DNA of 64,000 bases, from positions 1,358,069-1,422,068 of the forward strand of contig AYMW01000001.1 of assembly GCA_000496475.1 (NCBI GenBank), in the 5' to 3' direction. This stretch comes from Betaproteobacteria bacterium MOLA814. Lineage in GTDB: Bacteria; Pseudomonadota; Gammaproteobacteria; Burkholderiales; Burkholderiaceae_C. The notes beneath the pieces were generated by a model, which was given only the letters and a program-made list of their open reading frames with translations, did not search any database and was not told the origin of the DNA. Position 1 is the first letter of the stretch. Each line of letters opens with the position of its first letter. Positions 18,994 to 28,961 of the stretch are shown piece after piece. Position numbers and translations under genes: made by a program.

Positions 18994-20175
18994 ATGCAAG
19001 TTCATACACCACCATCGCCGGCATTGGCCACCGACCCAACCCCTGAGCAGCTGCATAGAAGCCGCGTTGCTCCGCTGGCCGAGGCCATACAGGCTGCCCG
19101 CAAGGCAGGCACCGCCGTGCGCGTGCGCGGTGGGGGGACGAAAGATTTTTACGGCAACAGCCTATCGGGTGAGGTGTTAAGTACAGCGGGACTCGACCAC
19201 GTGGTGGCTTACGAGCCTACCGAGCTGGTCATCACGGTTGGTGCGGGCATGCGCTTGCGGGAGCTGAACAGTTTGTTAAGCGCCAATCACCAGTGCCTGC
19301 CCTGCGACCCGCCGCAATTTGGGCCAGACACAACAGTAGGCGGCGTGGTAGCCAGTGCTTTGGCTGGCCCGGCACGGGCCAGCGTGGGCGGGGTGAAGGA
19401 TTTTGTATTGGGTATAGAGGTGCTGGACGGAGGCGGCGAAGCGCTGCGCTTTGGCGGCCAAGTCATGAAAAATGTCGCTGGCTACGACTTAAGCCGGTTG
19501 ATGGTGGGCTCTATGGGCACATTGGGCGTGCTCACAGAGTTGTCACTGAAAGTGTTGCCGATTGCCACAGCACAAGCAACGCTGAGGCTGCAATGTCCTC
19601 AAGCGCAAGCGCTCACCCTGGTTAACCAATGGGGTGGTCAGCCCTTGCCACTCAACGCCAGCACCTGGTTGTTAGAGCAAGGCCAAGCCGTCTTTTATGT
19701 GCGTTTGCGGGGCGCAAAAGCTGCAGTTGATACGGCGTGTACACGTCTGTCAGCCGAAGCCGCAGCGCACAACGTGGCTTGTGAGCAAGTGGCCACTGAG
19801 CAGGCCGACGGTGTGTGGGCCAGCTGGCGCGACCATGCGCACAGTTTCTTTAAACCAGCGTCGCCAGACCTGTGTTTATGGCGGGTGAGCGTGGCGCAAA
19901 CCACCGCTGTGTTGGACTTGCCCTATGACTGCTTGGTCGAGTGGCACGGTGCGCAGCGTTGGTTGTGGGCACCTGCCAGCCAAGCGCCAGCCATACGCGC
20001 GGCGGCACAAGCCGGCGGCGGGCATGCCACTTTGTTCAGGGTGAGTGAGTCTGGCGGCGACGCTGACAAGCGCGTAGGCGTGTTCCATGCTGCACAAACG
20101 GTGGTGGCGCAAATAGGAGAGCGCCTGCAGCAGCAGCTAGACCCCAGTGGTGTGTTTGCCACCGGGCGCATGTAA
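18994..20175 (+). CDS. glcE: Glycolate oxidase FAD-binding subunit GlcE
   Basis: GlcE is one of three subunits (GlcDEF) of the membrane-associated glycolate dehydrogenase that makes glyoxylate. The 393-residue protein has a PCMH-type FAD domain: VRVRGGGTKDFYG, the FGPDTTVGGVVASALAGPAR stretch, and GGQVMKNVAGYDLSRLMVGS with GTLGVLTE. The ATG at 18994 is chosen because the 21 codons upstream to 18931 are not family-like and overlap the amtB terminator region. glcF follows after 92 bases. No glcD precedes it: a terminator stands directly upstream. Confidence 0.9.
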   Translation: MQVHTPPSPALATDPTPEQLHRSRVAPLAEAIQAARKAGTAVRVRGGGTKDFYGNSLSGEVLSTAGLDHVVAYEPTELVITVGAGMRLRELNSLLSANHQCLPCDPPQFGPDTTVGGVVASALAGPARASVGGVKDFVLGIEVLDGGGEALRFGGQVMKNVAGYDLSRLMVGSMGTLGVLTELSLKVLPIATAQATLRLQCPQAQALTLVNQWGGQPLPLNASTWLLEQGQAVFYVRLRGAKAAVDTACTRLSAEAAAHNVACEQVATEQADGVWASWRDHAHSFFKPASPDLCLWRVSVAQTTAVLDLPYDCLVEWHGAQRWLWAPASQAPAIRAAAQAGGGHATLFRVSESGGDADKRVGVFHAAQTVVAQIGERLQQQLDPSGVFATGRM

Positions 20176-20267
20176 GTGCACAACAAGCTACCGACAGTTG
20201 CAGTTTCAGCCGCAACTACGGGTGCCTATGCAGCACCTTTCTCCACGACACAAGCGTTAAAGACACG

Positions 20268-21524
20268 ATGCAAACCACACTAGCCCCCCACTACAAAGAC
20301 ACAGTTGATGGCCAAGAAGCCGAAGCCATATTGCGCAAGTGCGTGCACTGCGGTTTCTGTACCGCAACGTGCCCCACCTACCAATTGTTGGGTGACGAAT
20401 TAGACGGGCCACGCGGGCGAATTTACCTCATCAAGCAAGTGCTGGAGGGTCACATGCCTACGCGTAAAACACAGTTGCACCTAGACCGTTGCCTGACTTG
20501 CCGCAACTGCGAAACCACCTGCCCCAGTGGGGTGGAGTATGGCCACTTGGTGGACATTGGCCGCAAGCTGGTTGACGCACAAGTGCCCCGTCCTTGGGCA
20601 GAGCGCGCTGTGCGCACCGCGCTGAAAGAGGGTCTGCCTTCTAAGGTATTTGCGCCAGCCATGAAGCTGGGCCAGTCGGTGCGTGGCCTGCTGCCTGCTG
20701 CTCTCAAGGCCAAGGTGCCCGCCAAGCAAAACGCCGGTGTCTGGCCAACACGCACACACCCACGCCAAGTGCTGATGCTCGCCGGTTGCGTGCAGCCGGC
20801 CATGATGCCCAACGTCAACACGGCCACCGCCAGAGTCTTGGATGCGGTCGGCGTGCAAACCGTGGTAGCCCCAAGTGCGGGGTGTTGCGGTGCGGTGAAG
20901 TACCACCTGAACGACCACGACGGCGGACGAGCCCATATGCGCGCCAACATAGACGCGTGGTGGCCGTACATTGAGCCCGCCAACGGCGCCAAGCCTGTAG
21001 AGGCCATTGTGATGAACGCATCAGGCTGCGGCGTGATGGTGAAAGACTATGGCCACGTGCTCAAAGATGACGCCCACTACGCCGACAAAGCGCGTCGCAT
21101 CAGTGCGCTCACCAAAGACCTCAGTGAGTTGTTGCCGGACTGGGTTGAGCCCCTGCGTGAGGTGCTAAAACCTGGTGTGGCGGCCAAGCACATGCTGGCC
21201 TACCACCCGCCTTGTACCCTGCAACACGGTCAGCAATTACGCGGCGGTGTGGAGCAGCACTTGGGGGCTTTGGGCTTTCAAGTCGCGGTGGCCAACAACG
21301 AGTCCAACTTGTGCTGCGGCTCGGCCGGCACTTACTCGGTGCTCAACCCCGGTTTGGCAACGCAGTTGCGTGACCGCAAGCTTGGCCACTTGCGCGAGCT
21401 TGGCGCGCCCACCATTGTGTCGGCCAACGTGGGCTGCATCAGTCACTTACAAAGCGGCACCGATGTGCCTGTGCGTCACTGGGTAGAAGTCTTGGACGAT
21501 GCTGTTCAGGCGGCGTTGGTGTGA
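20268..21524 (+). CDS. glcF: Glycolate oxidase iron-sulfur subunit GlcF
   Basis: The 418-residue protein has two 4Fe-4S motifs near the N-terminus: CVHCGFCTATCP at about residues 25-36 and CLTCRNCETTCP at about 75-86. Two CCG-type cysteine domains follow (GCCGAVKYH and CCGSAG), as in heterodisulfide-reductase-like subunits. It passes electrons from GlcD/GlcE flavin to quinone. It follows glcE, and its 3' end overlaps the convergent DMT gene by 19 bases. Confidence 0.94.
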   Translation: MQTTLAPHYKDTVDGQEAEAILRKCVHCGFCTATCPTYQLLGDELDGPRGRIYLIKQVLEGHMPTRKTQLHLDRCLTCRNCETTCPSGVEYGHLVDIGRKLVDAQVPRPWAERAVRTALKEGLPSKVFAPAMKLGQSVRGLLPAALKAKVPAKQNAGVWPTRTHPRQVLMLAGCVQPAMMPNVNTATARVLDAVGVQTVVAPSAGCCGAVKYHLNDHDGGRAHMRANIDAWWPYIEPANGAKPVEAIVMNASGCGVMVKDYGHVLKDDAHYADKARRISALTKDLSELLPDWVEPLREVLKPGVAAKHMLAYHPPCTLQHGQQLRGGVEQHLGALGFQVAVANNESNLCCGSAGTYSVLNPGLATQLRDRKLGHLRELGAPTIVSANVGCISHLQSGTDVPVRHWVEVLDDAVQAALV

Positions 21525-22426
21525 TGCTTAGCTGCGGTATTCGGCGCGCGCTCTAGCGCAGCCATGACCGCAGCGGCAACGATAAAGGCTGCGCCCAAGC
21601 CAATGCGCGTTTGAAACACAGCCGCACCTAGCACCATGCTCGATACGCTGGCAAACAGCAGTTCGCTGAGCATGATGATGGAGGTGGTGGCGCTGCGAAG
21701 GCGCGAGGCGCCAAATTGCAAGGCCAAGTTGCCCACAACCAATGACGCTGACAAGCCCGCGGCCACCAGTGGCCAGTTGGGTGAGGCCATGAAGTTAGGC
21801 TCAGGCAATGCCAGCAGCCCCAAAGCCAAGCCGCCTCCAGCGACCAATGCATTGAGCACTACGCCGCCTAAGAACATGGCCAACACGCGCTCACCGCCTG
21901 TGTGTTGGTGGGTTCGGCGCAACAACACATTGTTCAGTGCGAATAAAAAGCCTGAACCCAAGGCCAATATGTCGGCCAAGTCTTTGGGCACTGGCCAGCC
22001 AGTGCCTGGCTCCCACAGCACGAGCCACACGCCAATAAAGGCCAGCACCAAGCGCAGCAGCGCGGCCGTGGAGGGACGTTCGCCCAGCAACCACCAGGCC
22101 AATGGTATTGCCCATGCGGGCATGGTGTAAAACAGCAATACCACGCGTATCACGTCGCCCGTGGTCACGGCCCAGTTAAAGCCTACGTTGGTGGCACCCG
22201 CTGCCAGCGCCAGTGCCCACAAGCCGCTAGAAAACAACACGCCGCGCCAAGCCGCTCGGTACCACATCCCAGCAAACAGCAGGGCTGGCACAAACACCAA
22301 CAAGGTACTCCACAGAGGGTGAAAGCCAGCTGTTTGAAGCTCGCGAAGCGGCCACCACGATACACCCCAAATAAAGGCGTTGATCACCAAGCCAATAACC
22401 GCCCAGCGTTGTTCTACAACAGTCAT
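21506..22426 (-). CDS. EamA/DMT-superfamily permease
   Basis: The 306-residue protein has ten predicted helices in two EamA repeats. The first starts at INAFIWGVSWWPLREL and includes LLGERPSTAALLRLVLAFIGVWLV at about residues 113-136; the second begins at LALGSGFLFALNNVLLRR. Members export amino acids, drugs or metabolites; the substrate is not predictable. It lies only 6 bases downstream of lplT on the same strand, which suggests cotranscription. Confidence 0.88.
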   Translation of the reverse strand: MTVVEQRWAVIGLVINAFIWGVSWWPLRELQTAGFHPLWSTLLVFVPALLFAGMWYRAAWRGVLFSSGLWALALAAGATNVGFNWAVTTGDVIRVVLLFYTMPAWAIPLAWWLLGERPSTAALLRLVLAFIGVWLVLWEPGTGWPVPKDLADILALGSGFLFALNNVLLRRTHQHTGGERVLAMFLGGVVLNALVAGGGLALGLLALPEPNFMASPNWPLVAAGLSASLVVGNLALQFGASRLRSATTSIIMLSELLFASVSSMVLGAAVFQTRIGLGAAFIVAAAVMAALERAPNTAAKHHTNAA

Positions 22427-22432
22427 ACAGAT

Positions 22433-23722
22433 TTAGGGTTCGACGCGATGTGGACCGTCGCGTGCAATGGCCAGCAGCTTGGCCATCTCGTCAGGGTGGT
22501 TGCGCAGGTTGCTCGCGTGCCAGCGTTGAATGATGTACATCACACCCGCTACGATCAAGCCAAAACACGCAATGGCAATGTATGAACTTACCCCAGCGCC
22601 CGTGGCAAAGCTGTAAATCAGGCCCAAAGCCAAAATACACGCTTGTTCATTGAAGTTTTGCACGGCTATGGAGCGCCCAGCGCCCATAAGGTTGTGGCCG
22701 CGGTGCTGCAGCAGTGCATTCATAGGCACTACCAAAAATCCGCCCAAGCCGCCAAGTAAGATTAAGAACGGAATCGCCACCCACACGTTGCCTATGACAT
22801 TGAGCAGCAGTATCAGCAAGCCCATGGCCACGCCCAAGGGCATCACTTTACAGGCCATGTCTAAACGCATGCGCATAGAGGCAACGACCGCACCCACGGC
22901 CGTGCCAATGGCCACAACGCCTACCAACTTTGAGGCCTCTGTGGTTGAGTAGTTGAGTGCGACAGCGGCCCACGCCAACACGATGTAGCGCAGGTTGCCG
23001 CTCACGCCCCAAAACAGCGTGGTGGTGGACAGTGAAATCTGTCCCAACCTGTCGCCCCACAAGCGTTTGTTGCAGTGGTAAAAATCGGGTATCAATACCC
23101 ACGGTTTGCGCGGCATGGGGCGCATAGCAACACCTGTATGCGGGATGCGGGTGTTGAAGCAAGCGGCCAGGGCATACACAACGACCAAACTGGCAATAGC
23201 GGCTTGGGCGGGCGTTTGAATGTGCATGTTGAGCATGGGCACGTCGATAGCCGCCAGCCAAGGGCCGATCACAGGGCCCACCAATTGACCGCCCAACACC
23301 ACCCCCAAAATAATGGAAGCAATGGTGAGGCCTTCAATCCAGCCGTTGGCTTTGACCAGCTGCGAGGCAGGTAGCAGCTCGGTGAGAATGCCGTATTTGG
23401 CGGGCGAGTAGGCCGCGGCACCCAAACCCACTATGGCATAAGACATGATTGGGTGACTGCCCCACAGCATCATGAGGCAACCCACCACCTTGATGGCGTT
23501 GCTGACAAACATGACGTGGCCTTTGGGTCTTGCATCTGCGAAGGCGCCTACCCAAGGCGCCAAGAGCACATAGAACAAGGCAAACATAGGCACCAAAGCG
23601 GCAGCCTGCCACGTGGGTGCACCGGTGTTGCGCAGCAAAGCAACAGCGACGACAAACAGGGCGTTGTCAGCCAAGGAGCTGAAGAATTGCGCTGCCATGA
23701 TGGTGAAAAAGCCGCGCTTCAT
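22433..23722 (-). CDS. lplT: Lysophospholipid transporter LplT
   Basis: The 429-residue MFS protein starts MKRGFFTIMAAQFFSSLADNA, the N-terminus of LplT, and has about twelve helices. DARPKGHVMFVSNAIKVVG and YSPAKYGILTELLP are LplT-typical loops. It flips lysophospholipids inward across the inner membrane for reacylation. The partner acyltransferase Aas is not adjacent or fused. The ATG at 23722 is chosen over 23848 because the longer N-terminus is not hydrophobic and not family-like; no strong ribosome-binding site is seen. It is divergent from alr. Confidence 0.9.
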   Translation of the reverse strand: MKRGFFTIMAAQFFSSLADNALFVVAVALLRNTGAPTWQAAALVPMFALFYVLLAPWVGAFADARPKGHVMFVSNAIKVVGCLMMLWGSHPIMSYAIVGLGAAAYSPAKYGILTELLPASQLVKANGWIEGLTIASIILGVVLGGQLVGPVIGPWLAAIDVPMLNMHIQTPAQAAIASLVVVYALAACFNTRIPHTGVAMRPMPRKPWVLIPDFYHCNKRLWGDRLGQISLSTTTLFWGVSGNLRYIVLAWAAVALNYSTTEASKLVGVVAIGTAVGAVVASMRMRLDMACKVMPLGVAMGLLILLLNVIGNVWVAIPFLILLGGLGGFLVVPMNALLQHRGHNLMGAGRSIAVQNFNEQACILALGLIYSFATGAGVSSYIAIACFGLIVAGVMYIIQRWHASNLRNHPDEMAKLLAIARDGPHRVEP

Positions 23723-23898
23723 GGGTGTTTGTGTGGGGTTCAAAAAATGAGCGTTCAACAAGACAGCCCGCGGCTGGTTATAGCATGTCTTGATAACGCG
23801 GTTGGGTTGGGCGTCAAACAAGGCTTCAGATTGAGTCAACAACACCATTTGCTACAGCGGCGTTATCCTAAGCAACACCTACAGATCTGTGATTGCCC

Positions 23899-25056
23899 AT
23901 GCCCCGTCCTATTCGCGCTGTTATTCACCTAGAGAACCTGCGTCACAACTTGGCCCGTATGAAAGCGGCGGCCCCCCATGCGCGAGTATGGGCCGTGGTC
24001 AAAGCCAACGCCTACGGCCACGGTGTGGCGCACGCGTTTGACGCATTTCGTGGGGCAGATGGCTTTGCCCTGCTAGATTTGGACGAGGCACAGCGCATAC
24101 GTGCCCTAGGCTGGCGTGGCCCCATATTGTTGCTAGAAGGGGCGTTTGAGGCACGTGATCTTGAACTGTGTTCGCGCCTAGATCTGTGGCACACGGTGCA
24201 CTGCACCGAGCAGGTTGACTGGTTGGCTGCTCATAAAACGCAAGTCGGGCACCGGGTGTTTTTAAAACTGAACTCCGGTATGAACCGCTTGGGCTTTATG
24301 CCAGACGCTTTCCGTGCGGCTTGGACACGCCTCAATGCGCTGACACAAGTAGATGAAATATCGTTGATGACGCATTTCAGCGATGCGGATGGCGAGCGCG
24401 GCATTGCCCACCAAGTTGCAGCGTTTGAGCGTGCCACGCATGACTTGGCTGGCGCGCGCGCCTTGTGCAACAGCGCCGCGACCCTGCGCCATGCCAATGC
24501 ACCATTGGCCGGTGAGGGCCACCACGGCCAGCTCAGCGCTGACTGGGTGCGTGCCGGTATCGCGCTCTATGGCAGCGCACCTGATTGTCCACAGGGCAGT
24601 GCGCAGTCGTGGGGTTTGCTTCCCGGTATGACGCTTAAAAGTCAATTGTTGGCGGTGCAACACTTACAGCCAGGCGACACTGTGGGGTACGGCTCTACGT
24701 TTATCGCCGAGCACGCCATGCATATAGGCGTGGTGGCCTGCGGCTATGCCGACGGCTATCCCAGGCATGCGCCTGGGCATAACGCGGCCGACACCCCGGT
24801 ATTGGTAGACGGCATACGCACCCGGTTGGTGGGGCGGGTGAGCATGGACATGCTCACGGTTGATTTAGGTCCGGTCATTGCGCAGCGCGGCGCAATACCT
24901 GCCATGGGTACCGAGGTTGTGCTGTGGGGGCGCAGCAGTCGCGGCGCAGTCTTGTGCGCCGATGAGGTGGCCCTGAGCGCTCAAACCATTGCCTATGAGC
25001 TGATGTGCGCGGTTGCCCAACGGGTTCCGGTAGAGGTAGAACGCGCTGACAGTTAA
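23899..25056 (+). CDS. alr: Alanine racemase
   Basis: This enzyme makes D-alanine for peptidoglycan. The 385-residue protein has the PLP lysine in VVKANAYGHG (Lys35), the substrate-binding GSAPD region, and the second catalytic residue, tyrosine, in VGYGSTFIAEH; CGYADGYPR and GRVSMDMLTVDL are further family motifs. The ATG at 23899 is used; a TTG two codons upstream is possible. It is divergent from lplT, with about 175 bases between. Confidence 0.96.
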   Translation: MPRPIRAVIHLENLRHNLARMKAAAPHARVWAVVKANAYGHGVAHAFDAFRGADGFALLDLDEAQRIRALGWRGPILLLEGAFEARDLELCSRLDLWHTVHCTEQVDWLAAHKTQVGHRVFLKLNSGMNRLGFMPDAFRAAWTRLNALTQVDEISLMTHFSDADGERGIAHQVAAFERATHDLAGARALCNSAATLRHANAPLAGEGHHGQLSADWVRAGIALYGSAPDCPQGSAQSWGLLPGMTLKSQLLAVQHLQPGDTVGYGSTFIAEHAMHIGVVACGYADGYPRHAPGHNAADTPVLVDGIRTRLVGRVSMDMLTVDLGPVIAQRGAIPAMGTEVVLWGRSSRGAVLCADEVALSAQTIAYELMCAVAQRVPVEVERADS

Positions 25057-25327
25057 ATGGGTACAGACATGTATCGACTGCATTGCGTATCACATTGCAG
25101 TTCTTTTGGCACGCTTGGTGTGCCACCGGTATGGGGCTGGCGGCTCTGACATGGCTGAAGGCTGGGCCGCAGGTGGGCAAAGGGGCAGTGGCCAATACGT
25201 CTGCGGTGTGTGGTGCGCAATCACCGGGCGGCGCGGCGTCTTTGTCCGGTCTGTTACGGCATCTTTGTGCGCAAATGGTTAAGCTAGGCATTGCATTTTT
25301 GATTCAACACCACGGGACATACAAGTC

Positions 25328-26848
25328 ATGAGCCAGCCCAACATACCCACCATCAGCCATTCCATCAGTGGCCAAGCTACCACCGGCACAAGCGCGCGCC
25401 GTCAACATGTGACCAACCCCGCAACCGGACAGGTTACCGGACAAGTCTGTCTGGCCAACGTCGCCGATGTAGGTGCCGCCGTTGCTGCGGCGAAAGCGGC
25501 GTTCCCTGCTTGGTCCAACACCCCACCTTTGCGCCGCGCGCGGGTGATGTTCAAGTACTTGGAGTTGCTCAATGCCCACCGTGACGAGTTGGCGCGCATT
25601 ATTACGGCCGAGCACGGCAAGGTATTTACCGATGCCCAAGGCGAAGTCACACGTGGCATTGAAATTGTGGAGTTTGCCTGCGGTATTCCGCAGTTGCTCA
25701 AAGGCGATTACACCGAGCAAGTCTCCACTGGCATTGACAACTGGACCATGCGCCAGAGCCTAGGCGTGGTAGCAGGTATTACGCCGTTTAACTTCCCAGT
25801 GATGGTGCCCATGTGGATGTACCCAGTGGCAATTGCTTGTGGCAACACCTTCATTCTGAAGCCAAGCCCCCTTGACCCCAGCGCCAGCTTGTTGATGGCC
25901 GACTTGTTCAAGCAAGCCGGTTTGCCAGACGGCGTGTTCAATGTGGTCCAAGGCGACAAAGACGCGGTAGACGCGTTGCTGGTTCACCCGGATGTACAGG
26001 CCGTGAGTTTTGTGGGCTCCACCCCTATTGCCAACATCATTTACGAGACAGGTGCGCATCACGGCAAGCGCGTACAAGCTTTGGGTGGTGCAAAAAACCA
26101 CATGGTCGTGATGCCCGATGCCGATTTAGACCAAGTGGTAGATGCCTTAATGGGTGCTGCTTATGGCTCGGCGGGTGAGCGTTGCATGGCCATTTCTGTT
26201 GCTGTATTGGTGGGCGATGTGGGCGACAAAATCATGCCTAAATTGGCTGAGCGAACCAAGGCGCTGAAGATCAAAAACGGTGTTGAGTTGGACGCCGAAA
26301 TGGGCCCCATCGTGACCCAGGCAGCCAAAGACCGCATCACAGGCTATATCGACATAGGCGTGGCCGAAGGCGCAACACTGTTGGCAGATGGCCGTGTGTT
26401 TGCGGGCAAAGAGGCGGGTGCTGGATGTAATGCAGGCTTTTGGTTGGGTGGGTCTTTGTTTGATCATGTCACCACCGACATGCGTATTTACAAAGAAGAA
26501 ATTTTTGGACCTGTGCTGGCATGTGTTCGGGTCGATGACTTTGCGCAAGCTGTGCAAATCATCAACGACCACGAGTTCGGCAACGGCGTGTCGTGCTTTA
26601 CCAGCGATGGCAATGTGGCGCGTGAGTTTGCCCGTCAAATTCAAGTGGGCATGGTGGGCATTAACGTGCCAATTCCAGTGCCTATGGCGTGGCACGGTTT
26701 TGGTGGTTGGAAGCGCAGCCTGTTTGGCGACATGCACGCTTACGGTGAAGAGGGTGTGCGCTTTTACACCAAGCAAAAAAGCGTCATGCAGCGCTGGCCA
26801 CAAAGTATTGCCAAGGGTGCTGAGTTTGTCATGCCCACGGCCAAGTAA
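25328..26848 (+). CDS. mmsA: Methylmalonate-semialdehyde dehydrogenase (CoA-acylating)
   Basis: The 506-residue aldehyde dehydrogenase converts (methyl)malonate semialdehyde to propionyl- or acetyl-CoA in valine, inositol or beta-alanine catabolism. The nucleophile is Cys286 in [11 protein letters not shown]. The usual general-base motif ELGGK is replaced by ALGGAKNH, as expected of the CoA-dependent class. [19 protein letters not shown] is another class signature. The 271 bases upstream hold no convincing gene. The DUF2007 gene follows after 20 bases. Confidence 0.95.
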   Translation: MSQPNIPTISHSISGQATTGTSARRQHVTNPATGQVTGQVCLANVADVGAAVAAAKAAFPAWSNTPPLRRARVMFKYLELLNAHRDELARIITAEHGKVFTDAQGEVTRGIEIVEFACGIPQLLKGDYTEQVSTGIDNWTMRQSLGVVAGITPFNFPVMVPMWMYPVAIACGNTFILKPSPLDPSASLLMADLFKQAGLPDGVFNVVQGDKDAVDALLVHPDVQAVSFVGSTPIANIIYETGAHHGKRVQALGGAKNHMVVMPDADLDQVVDALMGAAYGSAGERCMAISVAVLVGDVGDKIMPKLAERTKALKIKNGVELDAEMGPIVTQAAKDRITGYIDIGVAEGATLLADGRVFAGKEAGAGCNAGFWLGGSLFDHVTTDMRIYKEEIFGPVLACVRVDDFAQAVQIINDHEFGNGVSCFTSDGNVAREFARQIQVGMVGINVPIPVPMAWHGFGGWKRSLFGDMHAYGEEGVRFYTKQKSVMQRWPQSIAKGAEFVMPTAK

Positions 26849-26868
26849 GCACGCGGTGCGCACCCAGG

Positions 26869-27132
26869 ATGGATGAAGACTGGATCACTGTGGCACGGTT
26901 CACCGATGTCAACCAAGCCTTTATTTTGCAAGACTGTTTGCAAGCTGCGGGCGTGCCCGCTGAAGTGGCCGATGCACATATGGCGCAAACGCATTCGCTG
27001 CTGGCTTTTGCCATACCAGCGCGTTTACAAGTGCCGCACAGCTGGCAAGCCCAAGCGCTGCGTGTGCTGGAAGCATTTGACCGCGGCGACTTTGCCTTGC
27101 CTGATGACCACGATTTGGGAGAACCCGAATGA
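26869..27132 (+). CDS. DUF2007 putative signal-transducing protein
   Basis: The 87-residue soluble protein, MDEDWITVARFTDVNQAFIL onward, matches the DUF2007 pattern: a short alpha/beta domain built around AFILQDCLQAAGVPAEVAD and a C-terminal acidic tail. No catalytic residues are known. It sits between mmsA (20 bases upstream) and the GMC oxidoreductase, whose start overlaps its stop (ATGA), so it belongs to this operon. Confidence 0.8.
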   Translation: MDEDWITVARFTDVNQAFILQDCLQAAGVPAEVADAHMAQTHSLLAFAIPARLQVPHSWQAQALRVLEAFDRGDFALPDDHDLGEPE

Positions 27133-28796
27133 GCACCACGACAGATACGAGCAGCAGCTCCGATCAAGACTTTGACTACATTGTTGTGGGCGCTGGGACC
27201 GCAGGTTGTTTGTTGGCCAACCGCCTAAGTGCTGACAGTACCAAGCGCGTGCTGTTGCTCGAGGCGGGCAAGCCAGACAACTACCACTGGATACATATAC
27301 CTGTGGGCTACTTGTATTGCATTGGCAACCCGCGCACCGACTGGCTGTACAACACAGAGCCTACTGACGGTTTAAACGGGCGTGCGCTGCGCTACCCACG
27401 CGGCAAAACATTGGGTGGTTGCTCCAGCATCAACGGCATGATTTACATGCGCGGCCAGGCGCGTGACTATGACCAATGGGCGCAGCTCACTGGCGATGAG
27501 TCGTGGCAGTGGCGCAACTGCCTGCCAGATTTTTTAGCCCACGAGTCGCATTACAGCCTCGACGGCGCTGCCGAGCCGCGCAACCAGTGGCACGCCGGCG
27601 GTGGGGAGTGGCGGGTAGAAAAGCAGCGCCTGCGGTGGGACGTATTGGATGCATTTTCAGCTGCAGCCCAGCAAAGCGGTATCGCCGCCACAACGGACTT
27701 CAACCGTGGTGACAACGATGGCGTGGGCTATTTTGATGTCAACCAGCGCAACGGCTGGCGCTGGAACACCGCTAAAGCGTTTTTGCGCGGCATCAAGCAC
27801 CGCGCTAATTTGCAAGTGCGCACCCAAGCGCAAGTCGCCAATCTACTGGTGCACAAAGGTGCGCAGGGGTGGCATTGCTCTGGTGTGACGCTGGTCAACG
27901 GCACCAGGCTTAAAGCCAATACCAGTGTCGTGCTGAGTGCCGGCAGCATTGGTTCTGCGCAGTTGTTGCAATGTTCAGGTATTGGCCATGCCGAGGTACT
28001 GCAAGCTGCAGGCGTGACGCCCAAAGTGGTGTTGCCGGGCGTGGGTGGCAACTTGCAAGACCATTTGCAAATACGTGCCGTATTTAAAGTCAGTGGCGTG
28101 CCCACGCTCAACACCATGGCCAACAGCTGGTGGGGCAAGGCCAAAATCGGATTGGAATATGCACTCAAACGCACAGGCCCAATGAGCATGGCGCCCAGCC
28201 AGTTAGGCGCTTTTACGCGCTCTAGTCCAGAATTGGCGCACGCCAATTTGGAGTTCCACGTGCAGCCCCTAAGTTTGGATGCATTTGGCGAACCACTGCA
28301 CAACTTTGATGCCTTTACGGCCAGTGTGTGCAACTTAAACCCCAGCAGCCGCGGCACAGTCCATATCAAAACGCCACACAGCGTGGATGCGCCTGCCATT
28401 GCTCCGAACTACCTGTCTACGGACGACGACCGCCAAATCGCAGCCGACTCGCTCAAGCTGACCAGGCGCATTGTGTCGCAGTCTGCCTTAGCCCCGTTCA
28501 AGCCCGAGGAGGTCAAGCCTGGCGTGCAATACCAAAGTGATGCCGACCTGGCCACACTGGCTGGTGATATTGCCACCACTATTTTCCATCCCGTTGGAAC
28601 GGCGAAGATGGGCACTGATAGCGACAAAATGGCGGTGGTTGACTCCAGATTGCGGGTTAGGGACGGGTCTGGTGGCTTGCTGGCGGGCTTGCACGTTGTG
28701 GATGCGAGCATCATGCCCACGATTACCAGCGGCAACACCAACAGTCCAACGCTGATGATTGCCGAAAAAGCAGCGCGCTGGTTACTCAAGGCCTAG
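27129..28796 (+). CDS. GMC-family FAD oxidoreductase (choline-dehydrogenase-like)
   Basis: The 555-residue flavoprotein has the N-terminal FAD motif DYIVVGAGTAGCLLANRL, GMC signature 1 around GKTLGGCSSINGMIYMRG, and signature 2 near SAGSIGSAQLLQCSGIG. The catalytic histidine lies in FHPVGTAKMG, with the C-terminal SGNTNSPTLMIAEKAA. It oxidises an alcohol; the substrate is unknown, and the class includes choline, polyethylene-glycol and alkanol dehydrogenases. It is third in the mmsA unit, so an alcohol or aldehyde catabolic role is plausible but unproven. Confidence 0.9.
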   Translation: MSTTTDTSSSSDQDFDYIVVGAGTAGCLLANRLSADSTKRVLLLEAGKPDNYHWIHIPVGYLYCIGNPRTDWLYNTEPTDGLNGRALRYPRGKTLGGCSSINGMIYMRGQARDYDQWAQLTGDESWQWRNCLPDFLAHESHYSLDGAAEPRNQWHAGGGEWRVEKQRLRWDVLDAFSAAAQQSGIAATTDFNRGDNDGVGYFDVNQRNGWRWNTAKAFLRGIKHRANLQVRTQAQVANLLVHKGAQGWHCSGVTLVNGTRLKANTSVVLSAGSIGSAQLLQCSGIGHAEVLQAAGVTPKVVLPGVGGNLQDHLQIRAVFKVSGVPTLNTMANSWWGKAKIGLEYALKRTGPMSMAPSQLGAFTRSSPELAHANLEFHVQPLSLDAFGEPLHNFDAFTASVCNLNPSSRGTVHIKTPHSVDAPAIAPNYLSTDDDRQIAADSLKLTRRIVSQSALAPFKPEEVKPGVQYQSDADLATLAGDIATTIFHPVGTAKMGTDSDKMAVVDSRLRVRDGSGGLLAGLHVVDASIMPTITSGNTNSPTLMIAEKAARWLLKA

Positions 28797-28828
28797 GGAA
28801 AGTCCTGATACATTCAACGCATTTGCTT

Positions 28829-28961
28829 TGTTATATTGATTCCACTAGCAGGGAAGGCATCCAGTGCCCTTTCTGCTCGCGAGGGTCGAGGAGACATGTC
28901 GCTAATCTGTCCATAGAGACGTTCAAACGATGAAGCGCCGGTGCAAGCCGGCGTTTTTTTT
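28829..28961 (+). ncRNA. Candidate small RNA, 3'-UTR RNA or attenuating leader between GMC gene and TSUP gene
   Basis: An extended -10 (TGTTATATT, 28829-28837) without a good -35 would start a transcript near 28844. A 13-bp stem follows: AGCAGGGAAGGCA (28852-28864) pairs with TGCCCTTTCTGCT (28870-28882), with two G-U and one mismatch, over a TCCAG loop. The sequence closes with the terminator at 28935-28961. No reading frame is convincing. It could be an independent RNA, a processed 3' UTR of the GMC mRNA, or a leader controlling the TSUP gene at 29036. Confidence 0.4.
28935..28961 (+). terminator. Rho-independent terminator
   Basis: CGCCGG (28936-28941) pairs with CCGGCG (28948-28953), followed by eight T residues. 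A third copy, CGCCGG at 28962-28967, could compete for the right arm. Confidence 0.9.
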
